From Ruminococcaceae bacterium UBA5295 (lineage in GTDB: Bacteria > Bacillota > Clostridia > Oscillospirales > Acutalibacteraceae), in assembly GCA_002411365.1 (NCBI GenBank), contig DHSD01000005.1, forward strand, positions 42,399-48,654: a stretch of 6,256 bases of DNA. Direction: 5' to 3'. The notes under the pieces are model-generated. The model made no database searches, had not been told where the DNA came from, and was given only the letters and a program-made list of their open reading frames with translations. Of this stretch, positions 1-6,206 are shown piece after piece. Made by a program: the position numbers and the translations under genes. Each line of letters begins with the position of its first letter. Position 1 is the first letter of the stretch.

Positions 1-20
1 ATATTTTTTTAAAATTAGTA

Positions 21-49
21 TTGAAATTACGTTAACTATGAACTATAAT
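21..49 (+). promoter_or_regulatory. Sigma-A-type promoter for the regulator gene and probably the operon
   Basis: TTGAAA at 21-26 is one base from the TTGACA consensus. It is followed after exactly 17 bases by a perfect TATAAT at 44-49. The surrounding DNA is very AT-rich, including an A/T block at 1-20 that could act as an UP element. Transcription would start near 55-57, leaving a leader of about 50 bases before the TTG start at 108. I found no equally good promoter in front of the downstream genes, so this may drive the whole operon. That extension is inference. Confidence 0.8.
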
Positions 50-67
50 AGCTTTAATGAAATTACG
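22..67 (+). repeat. 10-bp direct repeat TGAAATTACG flanking the -10 region
   Basis: TGAAATTACG occurs at 22-31 and again at 58-67, an offset of 36 bases. The first copy overlaps the -35 box and the second runs into the operator-like palindrome at 66-79. Identity stops at both ends of the ten bases. It could be a pair of regulator contact sites or chance in AT-rich DNA. Confidence 0.4.
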
Positions 68-79
68 AAAACGATTTAG
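66..79 (+). promoter_or_regulatory. Candidate LacI-family or CcpA (cre-like) operator
   Basis: The site CGAAAACGATTTAG is an imperfect palindrome centred on CG at 72-73. AAA at 68-70 pairs with TTT at 75-77, and C66 pairs with G79. A central CG flanked by A- and T-rich arms is the usual form of LacI/GalR-family operators and cre sites, although the outer TG/CA bases of a strong cre are missing. It lies about 10-25 bases downstream of the predicted transcription start, where a bound repressor would block elongation. It could serve the regulator encoded just downstream (autoregulation) or CcpA. Confidence 0.4.
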
Positions 80-107
80 CAATTAATTTGTGGATGAAGG
101 GTAAAAA

Positions 108-1133
108 TTGACAAATATAAAAGACATTGCCGAAATGTGCGGCCTTTCGGTTTCAACAGTAAGCAAAGCACTCAACGGCTACACAGACATCAGCGCTGAA
201 ACGAAGCATAAGGTCATGAAAGTAGCGCAGAGCTGCGGCTATCTTCCGAACTCCATGGCGCGGGCGCTCAAAACAAACCGTACCCACAACCTCGGCGTAC
301 TCTTCACCGACGAAGGGCGGAGTGGGCTAAAGCAGGAATATTTTGCAGCCGTCCTCGACGCGTTTAAAACCGAAGCCGAGGCGCATTCCTATGACATTAC
401 ATTCATCGGCCACAACCAGAACGCCGGCGGGCGCACGATGACTTACCTTGAACATTGCCGCTACCGCAATTTCGATGGGGTCTGCATTGCCTGCGTCGAT
501 TTTCAGCAGCCGGAAGTGCTTGAACTTATAAACAGCAGCATACCAGTTATAACCATCGACCATGTTTTCAACAACCATACAAGTATCAACTCGGCCAATG
601 TCGACGGCATGAAAGAGCTTGTCGAGTATATATACCGCATGGGCCACAGAAAAATTGCTTATGTCCACGGGGAAAAATCGGCTGTCACTGACCAGCGCCT
701 CACAAGCTTCTGTAGGATGCTGCGTGACTTTGGCATTGACGTTCCCAAGGAATACCTCGTACTTTCGGCTTACCATGACATACGTTCAACAGGAGAAGCC
801 ACACGCAGGCTGCTCGCTCTTCCTGACCGCCCAAGTTGCATTGTCATGCCTGATGACTACGCGGCATTCGGGGGCATAAAAGCCATAGAATCTGCCGGGC
901 TTAAAATTCCCGACGACATCTCAGTCGCCGGCTACGACGGCATACCTCTTGCAGAGATGATCCGCCCGCACCTTACCACACTTAAGCAGGACACCGCGCG
1001 CATGGGGCAGGAAGCGGCGCGGCGGCTGATTGAACAGATCGAAAGCCCAATGACTACAATAGCCGAAAGTATCACCATAAAGGGCACACTGCTGCCGGGG
1101 CAGACCGTGGCAAAAATGCCGGCGGCTGTCTGA
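108..1133 (+). CDS. LacI/GalR-family transcriptional regulator
   Basis: This is a 341-residue cytoplasmic repressor of the usual family length. Residues 4-24 form the LacI-type helix-turn-helix, with IKDIAEMCGLS followed by SVSTVSKALNG, which contains the recognition helix. PNSMARALKT at 47-56 is the hinge helix, with Leu54 as the minor-groove lever residue. Residues from about 60 to 335 are a periplasmic-binding-protein-like sugar domain, including GYDGIPLAEMIRP and LTTLKQD with Asp277 at the usual effector-contact place. The start is TTG at 108, supported by GAAGGG at 96-101 with six bases of spacing, and no earlier start fits the family N-terminus. Being first in the operon, it most likely represses this locus and is relieved by an imported sugar or a breakdown product. 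The effector cannot be read from the sequence. Confidence 0.95.
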   Translation: MTNIKDIAEMCGLSVSTVSKALNGYTDISAETKHKVMKVAQSCGYLPNSMARALKTNRTHNLGVLFTDEGRSGLKQEYFAAVLDAFKTEAEAHSYDITFIGHNQNAGGRTMTYLEHCRYRNFDGVCIACVDFQQPEVLELINSSIPVITIDHVFNNHTSINSANVDGMKELVEYIYRMGHRKIAYVHGEKSAVTDQRLTSFCRMLRDFGIDVPKEYLVLSAYHDIRSTGEATRRLLALPDRPSCIVMPDDYAAFGGIKAIESAGLKIPDDISVAGYDGIPLAEMIRPHLTTLKQDTARMGQEAARRLIEQIESPMTTIAESITIKGTLLPGQTVAKMPAAV

Positions 1134-1147
1134 GCAGAAACAGACCG

Positions 1148-1179
1148 TTATCCGGCGGCCGTTGAAGGCCGCCGGATAA
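1148..1179 (+). promoter_or_regulatory. GC-rich 13-bp stem-loop between regulator and binding-protein genes
   Basis: A perfect 13-bp inverted repeat, 1148-1160 pairing with 1167-1179, encloses the six-base loop GTTGAA. It begins 14 bases after the regulator stop codon. No T-run follows on the + strand (the next bases are AGATAAAAAAC), so it is not a standard Rho-independent terminator. In binding-protein-dependent transport operons such hairpins commonly protect the downstream mRNA or partly terminate transcription, setting transporter genes at a different level from the regulator. The structure is seen directly; the role is inference. Confidence 0.7.
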
Positions 1180-1227
1180 AGATAAAAAACCCAGCAACCC
1201 ATTAACAACTTATAAGGAGGATTTTGT

Positions 1228-2658
1228 ATGAAAAAAGGCAGATCCATAATGGCCCTGTTGGCCACTGCGGCTATTTTGACCGCTTCGCTTGCCGGATGCA
1301 AAAACAATCCCAGCACATCCAAAGTTCCGGCAAAGCAGACCGCAGCGTCCCAGAGTACCGCCGCGGAAGGCAAAGTCCTAAACATCTGGTGCTGGAACGA
1401 CGAATTCCAAAGCCGTTTTAATGCGTACTATCCGGATGTCAAGGAAATTGCAAAAGACAAATCCACAACTACCTTGAAAGACGGAACCGTCGTCAAGTGG
1501 ACCATCAATGAAAACCAGAACAACAACTATCAGAATAAACTGGACAGTGCCCTGCAGAATCAGGCATCCGCCCCAGCCGACCAGAAAATCGACATCTTTC
1601 TTGTTGAAGCGGACTATGCGCTGAAATATGTCAACAGCGACTCTACAATGGATGTCAAAAAAGACATCGGCCTGACAGACAGCGATCTTACCAACCAGTA
1701 TAAGTACACGTAGGACATTGTCACCAGCAAGGATGGTGCCCTGAAAGGTGTTGCCTGGCAGGCAGCGCCTGGACTCTTCGTGTACCGCCGTTCCATCGCA
1801 AAATCCGTTCTCGGAACCGACGACCCGACAAAAATCCAGGAATCCCTTTCCAGTTGGGACAAATTTAATGACGTAGCGCAGAAAGTCAATGCGAAAGGCT
1901 ATAAAATGCTGTCAGGTTATGATGACAGCTACCGTGTTTTCTCGAATAACGTCTCTTCCCCGTGGGTGACCGGCACAACCGTGACAGTCGACCCGAACAT
2001 CATGAACTGGGTAAAACAGACAAAAGACTACACTACGAAAGGCTATAACAACAAAACCATCCTCTGGGACAATAAGTGGACCGCCGACCAGGGCCCGAAG
2101 AGCAAGGTATTCGGGTTCTTCTACTCTACATGGGGCATCAATTTCACTTTGGAAGGCAACTCGCTTGCTAAGCCAGTCAAGGAAGGCGGCAAAGAAGAAG
2201 TCGGGAATGGCATTTTCGGCGACTGGGCAGTCTGCCAGGGCCCACAGAATTACTACTGGGGCGGTACCTGGATCTGCGCCTGCAAGGGAACCGACAATGC
2301 CGGCACAATCAAAAAAATTATGAAGTCCCTGACATGCGACAAAGACATCATGAAAAAAATCACGACCGAAACTCAGGACTACACAAACAACAAAGCAGCA
2401 ATGGACGAGATTGCAAGCAGCGACTTCAAATCCAAATTCCTCGGCGGACAGAACCATATCAAACTCTTTGCCGAAGTCGCCCCGAAGATTGACATGAGCA
2501 AAGCGGGTCCGTATGACCAGGGTTGCAACGAGGCGCTCCAGAACGCATTCCATGACTACTTCAACGGAGCTGTCACGATCGACAAGGCCAAGGCAAACTT
2601 TGAAAAGACTATCAAGACCAAGTATCCGGAACTGACGGAAGTCAAATGGCCTTCTTGA
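1228..2658 (+). pseudogene. ABC sugar-binding lipoprotein (SBP_bac_1-like), interrupted by in-frame TAG
   Basis: This encodes an extracellular solute-binding lipoprotein of a CUT1 sugar importer, about 476 codons. The ATG at 1228 follows AAGGAGG (1214-1220) with seven bases of spacing. Residues 1-24 are a lipoprotein signal peptide: MKKGR, a hydrophobic core, then lipobox LAGC with Cys24 as the lipidated residue. A Ser/Ala/Thr/Lys-rich linker follows (about 25-48). The mature domain starts near VLNIWCWNDEF and later shows YRRSIAK and SGYDDSYRVFSNN, typical of this family. Codon 162 is TAG (1711-1713). The same frame continues past it as DIVTSKDGALKGVAWQAAPG to a TGA at 2656-2658, with no shift and no loss of family features. 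Unless read through, the product is a 161-residue stub without most of the binding domain. The downstream part (first in-frame GTG at 1780) has no ribosome site or signal peptide. It may be a real nonsense mutation or a sequence error. The ligand is unproved, perhaps a beta-glucoside judging from the GH1 neighbour. Confidence 0.9.
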
Positions 2659-2699
2659 CAATACAGACTTTATTTAAAAGAAAGGGGGCATAGCTCACT

Positions 2700-3680
2700 T
2701 TGAAAACACCAGCAAAAGTTTCATCCGGAATAGCGCGTAAAAAGCAAAAGCATATCAACTACTCCAAGTGGGGATATGTGTTTCTCCTTCCGTTCTTTAT
2801 TACCTTTATTATTTTCCAGTTGATTCCTTTGATTTCTACCATATATTACAGTTTCTTTAAATATTTTCGTTCCGGGTTGAAGATTATCGGGCCGATTTTC
2901 GTCGGCTTCGATAACTACAAATCTTTATTTCATTCACCCGATTTGTTTAACTACATGGGAAACACCATGCTACTCTGGATTGTCGGATTCATCCCGCAGA
3001 TTCTGATTTCCCTTTTGTTGGCCGCCTGGTTCACAAATACACGCCTGCGTCTGCGCGGACTCCGGTTTTTCAAAACAGTGATTTATATGCCGAACTTGAT
3101 TATGGCTTCCGCGTTTGCCATGCTGTTTTTCGCACTGTTTTCAGACAACGGCCCTGTTAACGGCTCGCTGATTGCCATGGGGCTGATTCACCAGCCGGTT
3201 CGTTTCCTCTCGACCGTTTCGGGAACGAGAGGGCTCATCATTTTCATGAATTTCCTGATGTGATTCGGCAACACCACCATCCTTTTGATGGCAGCAATTT
3301 TGGGCATCGACCCGTGCCTCTATGAAGCGGCGGAAATCGACGGTGCCTCATCTAATCAAATGTTCTGGAGGATTACCATCCCACTCATCAAACCGATTAT
3401 GGCATATGTGTTGATTACCTCCCTTATCGGCGGGCTGCAGATGTTCGATGTCCCGCAGATCCTGACAAATGGAACCGGCAGTCCAGACAATACATCAACT
3501 ACCATGATCATGTACCTGAACAACCATATGTACAGCAAAAACTACGGTATGGCCGGCGCAATTTCAACAATTCTGTTTATTATATGTGCTATCCTTTGCC
3601 TGCTGGTGTACAAGACCATGACGGATACGGACGGCACAAAAGACCGGACGAAAAAAAGGAGGCGCACCGTGCATGGCTGA
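2700..3680 (+). pseudogene. ABC sugar permease, MalF/UgpA-like (CUT1), interrupted by in-frame TGA
   Basis: This is an inner-membrane subunit of the importer, about 326 codons. A positively charged N-terminus (RKKQKH) leads into a first membrane segment at about residues 24-48 (WGYVFLLPFFITF), then further hydrophobic segments near 85-108 and 122-150. The conserved EAA loop starts at Glu209: EAAEIDGAS, then ITIPLIKP. This loop docks on the ATPase. Codon 188 is TGA (3261-3263), reading FLM-stop-FGNTTILL. Related permeases, as I recall them, have Trp here (WFGNTTILL), so TGG to TGA is the simplest change. Without readthrough the product ends before the EAA loop and cannot couple to an ATPase. 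The TTG start at 2700 follows GGGGG (2684-2688) with a rather long 11-base gap. The 3' end overlaps the next gene by 8 bases, so the stop could also reduce its coupled translation. Confidence 0.88.
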
Positions 3681-4566
3681 ACATACCGTATCAGCAAAAA
3701 GGGCTTCTGGAAAAAGGGGGGATAACTACCGGCACAAGCTGACGCTTTCCAGGGCAGGGTGTTATATTGTCCTTGCAATTATCTGCTTTTTTTGCCTCTT
3801 TTTCTTCTACATGCTGCTTATCAACTCGTCCCGCAACACATTTCAGATTCAGCAAGGATTCTCGTTTCTGCCGGGTGCATCGTTTGGCATAAACCTGACA
3901 AACCTTTTGAATGATGCCAATATTCCTGTTGTCAGCGGCGTGCTGAACAGCCTGATTGTTTCTTCCATTACGGCGTGCCTGGCGGTTTATTTCTCGGCGC
4001 TGACTGCTTACGCCATTTTCGCCTATGACTTCAAGCTGCGGAATTTCGCCTTTACCCTTATTCTTCTAATTATGGTTATGCCGACACAGATTTCTGCTGT
4101 TGGCTTTGTAAACCAGATGGAGAAGATGGGGCTGAAGGATTCCCTGATTCCGCTGTTCCTACCCGCAATTGCTTCCCCAGTCGTTGTCTTTTTTATGAAG
4201 CAGTACATGGACAGCAACCTTCCGATTGAAATCGTGGAAGCGGCGCGTATCGACGGCTGCGGTGAATTCCGTACCTTTAATACCATCGTCCTTCCCATGA
4301 TGAAGCCGGCCGTTGCGGTGCAGGCAATCTTTGCTTTTGTCGGCGCCTGGAACAACTTCTTTATTCCCGCCCTGCTGCTGGATTCGGCAAATAAAAAGAC
4401 TCTTCCAATTTTGATTATGCAGCTGCGCAGCGCTGATTTCCTGAAATTCGACATAGGTAAGGTCTATATGCTGATTACGATTGCCATTATCCCTGTCGTC
4501 ATCATTTACTTTTTCCTTTCAAAATACATTGTTGGCGGAGTCACTACCGGCAGTGTAAAAGGCTGA
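3673..4566 (+). CDS. ABC sugar permease, MalG/UgpE-like (CUT1)
   Basis: This is the second integral-membrane subunit of the importer, 297 residues, normal for the family. After a basic N-terminus (to about residue 25) it has a strong membrane segment at about 29-52 (CYIVLAIICFFCLFFFYML) and several more up to a last one near 265-287 (VYMLITIAIIPVVIIYFF). The C-terminus GGVTTGSVKG is typical of this subgroup. The EAA loop begins at Glu189: EAARIDGCGEF, then IVLPMMKP. The ATG at 3673 overlaps the end of the first permease by 8 bases, and AAGGAGG at 3656-3662 lies ten bases upstream, so translation is probably coupled. The frame is intact. Its partner permease and binding protein both carry stops, so a working complex would require readthrough, correction of the sequence, or substitution by other proteins. 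Confidence 0.93.
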   Translation: MAEHTVSAKRASGKRGDNYRHKLTLSRAGCYIVLAIICFFCLFFFYMLLINSSRNTFQIQQGFSFLPGASFGINLTNLLNDANIPVVSGVLNSLIVSSITACLAVYFSALTAYAIFAYDFKLRNFAFTLILLIMVMPTQISAVGFVNQMEKMGLKDSLIPLFLPAIASPVVVFFMKQYMDSNLPIEIVEAARIDGCGEFRTFNTIVLPMMKPAVAVQAIFAFVGAWNNFFIPALLLDSANKKTLPILIMQLRSADFLKFDIGKVYMLITIAIIPVVIIYFFLSKYIVGGVTTGSVKG

Positions 4567-4584
4567 CATAACCGGTTTATGCAT

Positions 4585-4628
4585 AAAAGACACGTTCCGC
4601 ACCAACAGCAGTGCTGAACGTGCCTTTT
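4585..4628 (+). promoter_or_regulatory. Stem-loop between second permease and beta-glucosidase genes
   Basis: AAAAG (4585-4589) pairs with CTTTT (4624-4628). After one mismatch CACGTTC pairs with GAACGTG, and after another GCAC pairs with GTGC around an eight-base loop (4603-4610). The T-rich strand is short and partly inside the stem, then the sequence continues CAGTCAATTTTC. It could be a partial terminator or attenuator that lowers glucosidase transcription relative to the transporter, or an mRNA-stabilising hairpin. No clear promoter separates it from the next gene. Confidence 0.6.
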
Positions 4629-4652
4629 CAGTCAATTTTCAAAAAACGAAAC

Positions 4653-4668
4653 GGAGGATAATACATTG
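4653..4668 (+). promoter_or_regulatory. Ribosome binding site deciding a TTG start
   Basis: GGAGG at 4653-4657 lies eight bases before TTG at 4666-4668. The protein read from this TTG begins NPFTFGVATAAYQIEGG, the expected start of a family 1 glycosidase. The first in-frame ATG is well inside the catalytic domain, so the TTG is the true start. Confidence 0.85.
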
Positions 4669-5982
4669 AACCCATTCACCTTTGGTGTTGCAACAGCCGC
4701 GTACCAGATTGAAGGCGGCGTCCGTGAAGGCGGCCGCAGCCCGAGCATCTGGGACACATTTTGCACGTTGCCCGGCAGGATACTAAACGGCGACACCGGA
4801 AACACCGCCTGCGACTCCTACCACCGCTGGAAAGAAGACATTGCGCTCATAAAACAGCTTGGTGTGGACAGCTACCGCTTCTCTATTTCATGGCCGCGCA
4901 TTTTTCCGGCAAAAGGGCAATACAACCCTTCCGGCATGGCATTTTACAAAAATATCCTTCTCGAACTGAAGCACCAGGGCATCTCGGCGGCAGTAACCTT
5001 ATACCACTGGGACCTTCCCCAGTGGGCCCAGGATCTCGGTGGCTGGGAAAACCGTGACTGTGTGCAGTGGTTCACCGAATACGCCGAAAAATGCTTTACC
5101 GAGCTTGACAGCCTCGTGGATATCTGGATTACTCTTAACGAGCCTTTCTGCTCATCGTTCGTCGCCAATCTTGACGGCAAACATGCACCCGGCAAGCACG
5201 ATTTGGAAACATCCATAAAAACCGCGCATTACCTGCTGCTTGCCCACGGCACTGCGGTGAAAGCCTACCGTGCATCAGGAGGGAAGCACAAGATTGGAAT
5301 CACGCTGAACCTCGCGCCGTCATATCCCGCCTCATCTTCTTTTGCAGACCGTTTAGCCTGCCGTGTGCATGATTCCTTTCAGAACAAATGGTTCTTAGAA
5401 CCTGTTTTCCGTGGCGGATATCCTGAGGATATGTGCACGCTGTTTGCGTCGCGGTGCGCAACTTCCTTCGACTTTATACTGCCGGACGATTTGAAAACAA
5501 TCAAGTCACCGGTTGATTTTCTCGGCATCAACTTTTACACGCGCAATGTTGTCGAGTTTGACCCAACAGCGCTGCTGCTGCACAGGGCTGCACACACAAG
5601 CCTTCCAAAAACGGCAATCGGCTGGGACATTGCCCCTGAAACGCTGACCGCCCTGCTGCGCATGGTGCGCAGTTATACAAAGCTGCCTGTTTATATTACC
5701 GAAAACGGTTGCTCTGCAATGGATACCGTGGAAAACGGTGCCGTGCACGACCCCGCCCGCACCGATTACATTCTGCGGCACCTGAAGGTGATAGAGCAGG
5801 CCAACTCCGAAGGGCTTAATGTTGCCGGCTACTACTACTGGTCACTTCTTGACAATTTCGAGTGGGCATATGGGTATACCCAGCGTTTCGGGCTTGTTTA
5901 TGTTGACTTCAATACACAGAAACGGATTCCAAAAGACAGCTTTTACGCATATGGGCGCTATATTGCAGCCCACAACACATAA
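4666..5982 (+). CDS. Family 1 glycoside hydrolase, beta-glucosidase type
   Basis: This is a cytoplasmic retaining beta-glycosidase of 438 residues, close to the usual 440-480, with no signal peptide. It has the full set of GH1 landmarks. ATAAYQIEGG has Gln14 for the glycone. YRFSISWPRIFP follows, then YHWDLPQW with His114. TLNEP carries the acid/base Glu159, INFYTRN has Tyr291, and ITENG carries the nucleophile Glu346. YYWSLLDNFEWAYGY has Trp392, Glu399 and Trp400. The Glu399-Trp400 pair in the last motif is typical of enzymes acting on free sugars. The 6-phospho-beta-glucosidases have Ser/Lys/Tyr residues in that region instead. This fits uptake by an ABC importer rather than a phosphotransferase system. 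The likely substrates are cellobiose or other short beta-glucosides, though galactosides or fucosides cannot be excluded. It is the last gene of the operon and is intact. Confidence 0.95.
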   Translation: MNPFTFGVATAAYQIEGGVREGGRSPSIWDTFCTLPGRILNGDTGNTACDSYHRWKEDIALIKQLGVDSYRFSISWPRIFPAKGQYNPSGMAFYKNILLELKHQGISAAVTLYHWDLPQWAQDLGGWENRDCVQWFTEYAEKCFTELDSLVDIWITLNEPFCSSFVANLDGKHAPGKHDLETSIKTAHYLLLAHGTAVKAYRASGGKHKIGITLNLAPSYPASSSFADRLACRVHDSFQNKWFLEPVFRGGYPEDMCTLFASRCATSFDFILPDDLKTIKSPVDFLGINFYTRNVVEFDPTALLLHRAAHTSLPKTAIGWDIAPETLTALLRMVRSYTKLPVYITENGCSAMDTVENGAVHDPARTDYILRHLKVIEQANSEGLNVAGYYYWSLLDNFEWAYGYTQRFGLVYVDFNTQKRIPKDSFYAYGRYIAAHNT

Positions 5983-6003
5983 AGTTACAGCAAACAAAAA
6001 CGT

Positions 6004-6037
6004 TTATCCCGGCTTACTTAAACCGTACACCGGATAA
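6004..6037 (+). repeat. Imperfect inverted repeat after the beta-glucosidase gene
   Basis: TTATCC-C-GG (6004-6012, one bulged C) can pair with CCGGATAA (6030-6037) across a 17-base loop. The octamer CCGGATAA is the same as the outer part of the stem at 1148-1179. There is no T-run, so it is not a terminator. It is probably a minor structure in the 3' untranslated region. Confidence 0.35.
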
Positions 6038-6053
6038 GTTTAACATCACTGAA

Positions 6054-6097
6054 GTGGAAAGGGACAGCATAAAGCCGCCCCTTTCCACATGTTTTTT
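6054..6097 (+). terminator. Rho-independent terminator of the sugar operon
   Basis: GTGGAAAGGG at 6054-6063 pairs perfectly with CCCTTTCCAC at 6079-6088 (10 bp, 15-base loop). It is followed by ATG and six T's at 6092-6097. It lies about 70 bases after the beta-glucosidase stop codon and closes the + strand transcription unit. Confidence 0.88.
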
Positions 6098-6118
6098 GCA
6101 TTTATGCCATATTTTCAA

Positions 6119-6139
6119 AAGGCAGGCAACAGCTGCCTT
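6119..6139 (-). terminator. Weak second hairpin, possibly a backup terminator for the tRNA unit
   Basis: AAGGCAG at 6119-6125 pairs with CTGCCTT at 6133-6139 around a seven-base loop. Read on the - strand it ends in TTTTGAAAAT, a poor T-run. It lies downstream of the stronger - strand terminator at 6163-6201. It may be a backup terminator or have no function. Confidence 0.3.
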
Positions 6140-6162
6140 CACTAAAAAATCCACAACGGCAT

Positions 6163-6201
6163 AAAAAAATCTCACAGACGGCAACAAAACCCGTCTGCGA
6201 G
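6163..6201 (-). terminator. Rho-independent terminator of the tRNA transcript
   Basis: On the - strand, CTCGCAGACGG (complement of 6191-6201) pairs with CCGTCTGTGAG (complement of 6171-6181): 10 base pairs and one mismatch around a nine-base loop. ATTTTTTT follows (T-run at complement of 6163-6169). It begins five bases after the tRNA CCA end, so tRNA-Val is the last gene of its transcript. Confidence 0.88.
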
Positions 6202-6206
6202 AAAAC

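Noticed and set aside
1030..1060. Internal promoter TTGAAC-19-TACAAT near the end of the regulator gene
   Set aside because: The spacing of 19 is too long and the boxes lie in coding sequence. It remains a weak possibility for importer expression but does not reach the standard for a feature.
921..1385. - strand open frame spanning the end of the regulator gene and the start of the binding-protein gene
   Set aside because: It crosses the intergenic hairpin and overlaps two real genes on the other strand, with no recognisable domain.
1711..1713. Pyrrolysine at the TAG codon
   Set aside because: Pyrrolysine is known mainly from methylamine methyltransferases. A sugar-binding lipoprotein has no use for it, and no pyl genes are in the window.
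1912..2661. Long - strand open frame (about 249 codons) opposite the binding-protein gene
   Set aside because: It is fully antisense to a recognisable protein, is Val/Phe/Cys-rich in the manner of a reverse-frame shadow, and has no ribosome binding site or family resemblance.
3261..3291. Possible selenocysteine codon, with TGA followed by a small hairpin CCATC-CTTTT-GATGG
   Set aside because: The stem is only 5 bp and the loop lacks the G/U bases that SelB recognises in bacterial SECIS elements. The position is a membrane-protein Trp site with no redox role, so a mutated TGG is far simpler.
4657..4662. GATAAT just before the beta-glucosidase as a -10 box
   Set aside because: It overlaps the ribosome binding site, so transcription would start inside the gene, and no -35 box is suitably placed.
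5819..6037. 72-codon + strand frame running past the end of the beta-glucosidase
   Set aside because: It begins inside the glucosidase in another frame and has no ribosome binding site of its own, so it is an out-of-frame shadow.
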